Source: Candidatus Elarobacter sp.
GTDB lineage: Bacteria; Vulcanimicrobiota; Vulcanimicrobiia; Vulcanimicrobiales; Vulcanimicrobiaceae
DNA: 5,360 bases
Assembly: GCA_030150085.1 (NCBI GenBank)
Contig: JASLGJ010000556.1
Span: 1 to 5,360, forward strand
Direction: 5' to 3'
Part shown: one piece after another, positions 5,237 to 5,360 of the stretch
How positions within the stretch are numbered: position 1 is the first letter of the stretch
Layout of the letters: each line of letters opens with the position of its first letter
Notes under the pieces: model-generated
Databases searched by the model: none
Seen by the model: the letters and a program-made list of their open reading frames with translations, nothing else
Told to the model about the DNA's origin: nothing
Position numbers and translations under genes: made by a program

Positions 5237-5360
5237 CGTCATGTTCCTCGTCACGTCAGTACCCAACGCACCGCCGTTTTCCGACGTCGCGGGCGGGCGC
5301 CCGGCGTGCGCGCGCTCACTCCTCCGGCGCACGGCCGCCCTCGCAGCGCGTTCGCGCTAG
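5237..5360 (-). other. upstream region of the coiled-coil/lipoprotein unit
   Basis: This is 124 bp of GC-rich sequence with no credible gene. A hairpin AGCGCG-TT-CGCGCT (5345-5358) at the window edge could end an upstream transcript. CGGGCGCCCG (5294-5303) is a 10-bp palindrome that could be an operator. A TACTGA element (5262-5257) is a poor -10 candidate without a partner -35, so I do not name a promoter. Confidence 0.3.
5245..5249 (-). promoter_or_regulatory. ribosome binding site deciding the start of the exported coiled-coil gene
   Basis: The minus strand reads GACGAGGAACATGACGATG. GAGGA is 8 nt from the second ATG (5236) and only 2 nt from the first (5242), which favours the second and removes two residues from the signal peptide. 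It rules out the GTG at 5332, whose extra 32 residues are Arg/Gly/Pro-rich and would bury the signal peptide. Confidence 0.65.

Noticed and set aside
5237..5332. N-terminal extension of the coiled-coil protein to GTG 5332
   Set aside because: The extra residues are Arg/Gly-rich and would place the signal peptide internally; GAGGA at 5249-5245 supports ATG 5236.
1..5360. tRNA, rRNA, CRISPR array, IS element or riboswitch
   Set aside because: Reading both strands showed no cloverleaf, regular repeat-spacer pattern, terminal inverted repeats with transposase, or conserved riboswitch core that I could recognise.

Overview
The window is strongly GC-rich bacterial DNA with G/C-biased third codon positions and compact genes. 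It encodes a predicted outer-membrane beta-barrel protein, a lipobox lipoprotein and an exported coiled-coil protein, so the source is a diderm (Gram-negative type) bacterium. The DUF5916-type protein and the exported 'ASTRNIILGG' protein remind me of Candidatus Eremiobacterota (WPS-2/Vulcanimicrobiota) or a similar uncultured soil phylum. That is recollection, not a search result.

Left part (1-1003): the 3' end of a DUF1445/UPF0317 (YcsI-type) putative hydro-lyase is followed by a small, cysteine-containing cytosolic protein of unknown function (429-746, GTG start). Facing it on the minus strand is a 49-codon gene (854-1003) that longest-ORF gene calling would miss, because it lies at the 3' end of a much longer open frame. 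It has a very good ribosome binding site. Its product has an acidic leader with a DDLDLREEP block and a Thr/Ser/Cys-dense, Cys-terminated core, so it looks like a lanthipeptide-type RiPP precursor. A perfect 10-bp inverted repeat sits between the two convergent stops.

Middle (1004-2242): a 235-bp divergent intergenic region precedes an EamA/DMT-family 10-helix membrane transporter. A GC-rich hairpin and an AT-rich promoter-like segment at the end of the transporter gene lead into the next gene.

Right part (2243-5360): a 705-aa secreted protein carries an N-terminal CBM9-like beta-sandwich and a DUF5916-type C-terminal barrel. It converges on a two-gene minus-strand unit (exported coiled-coil protein, then small lipoprotein) whose last stop shares a CTAG tetranucleotide with the barrel gene's stop. 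These three envelope proteins may work in the same compartment, but only position suggests it. No RiPP-modifying enzyme, tRNA, rRNA, IS element or CRISPR array is visible.
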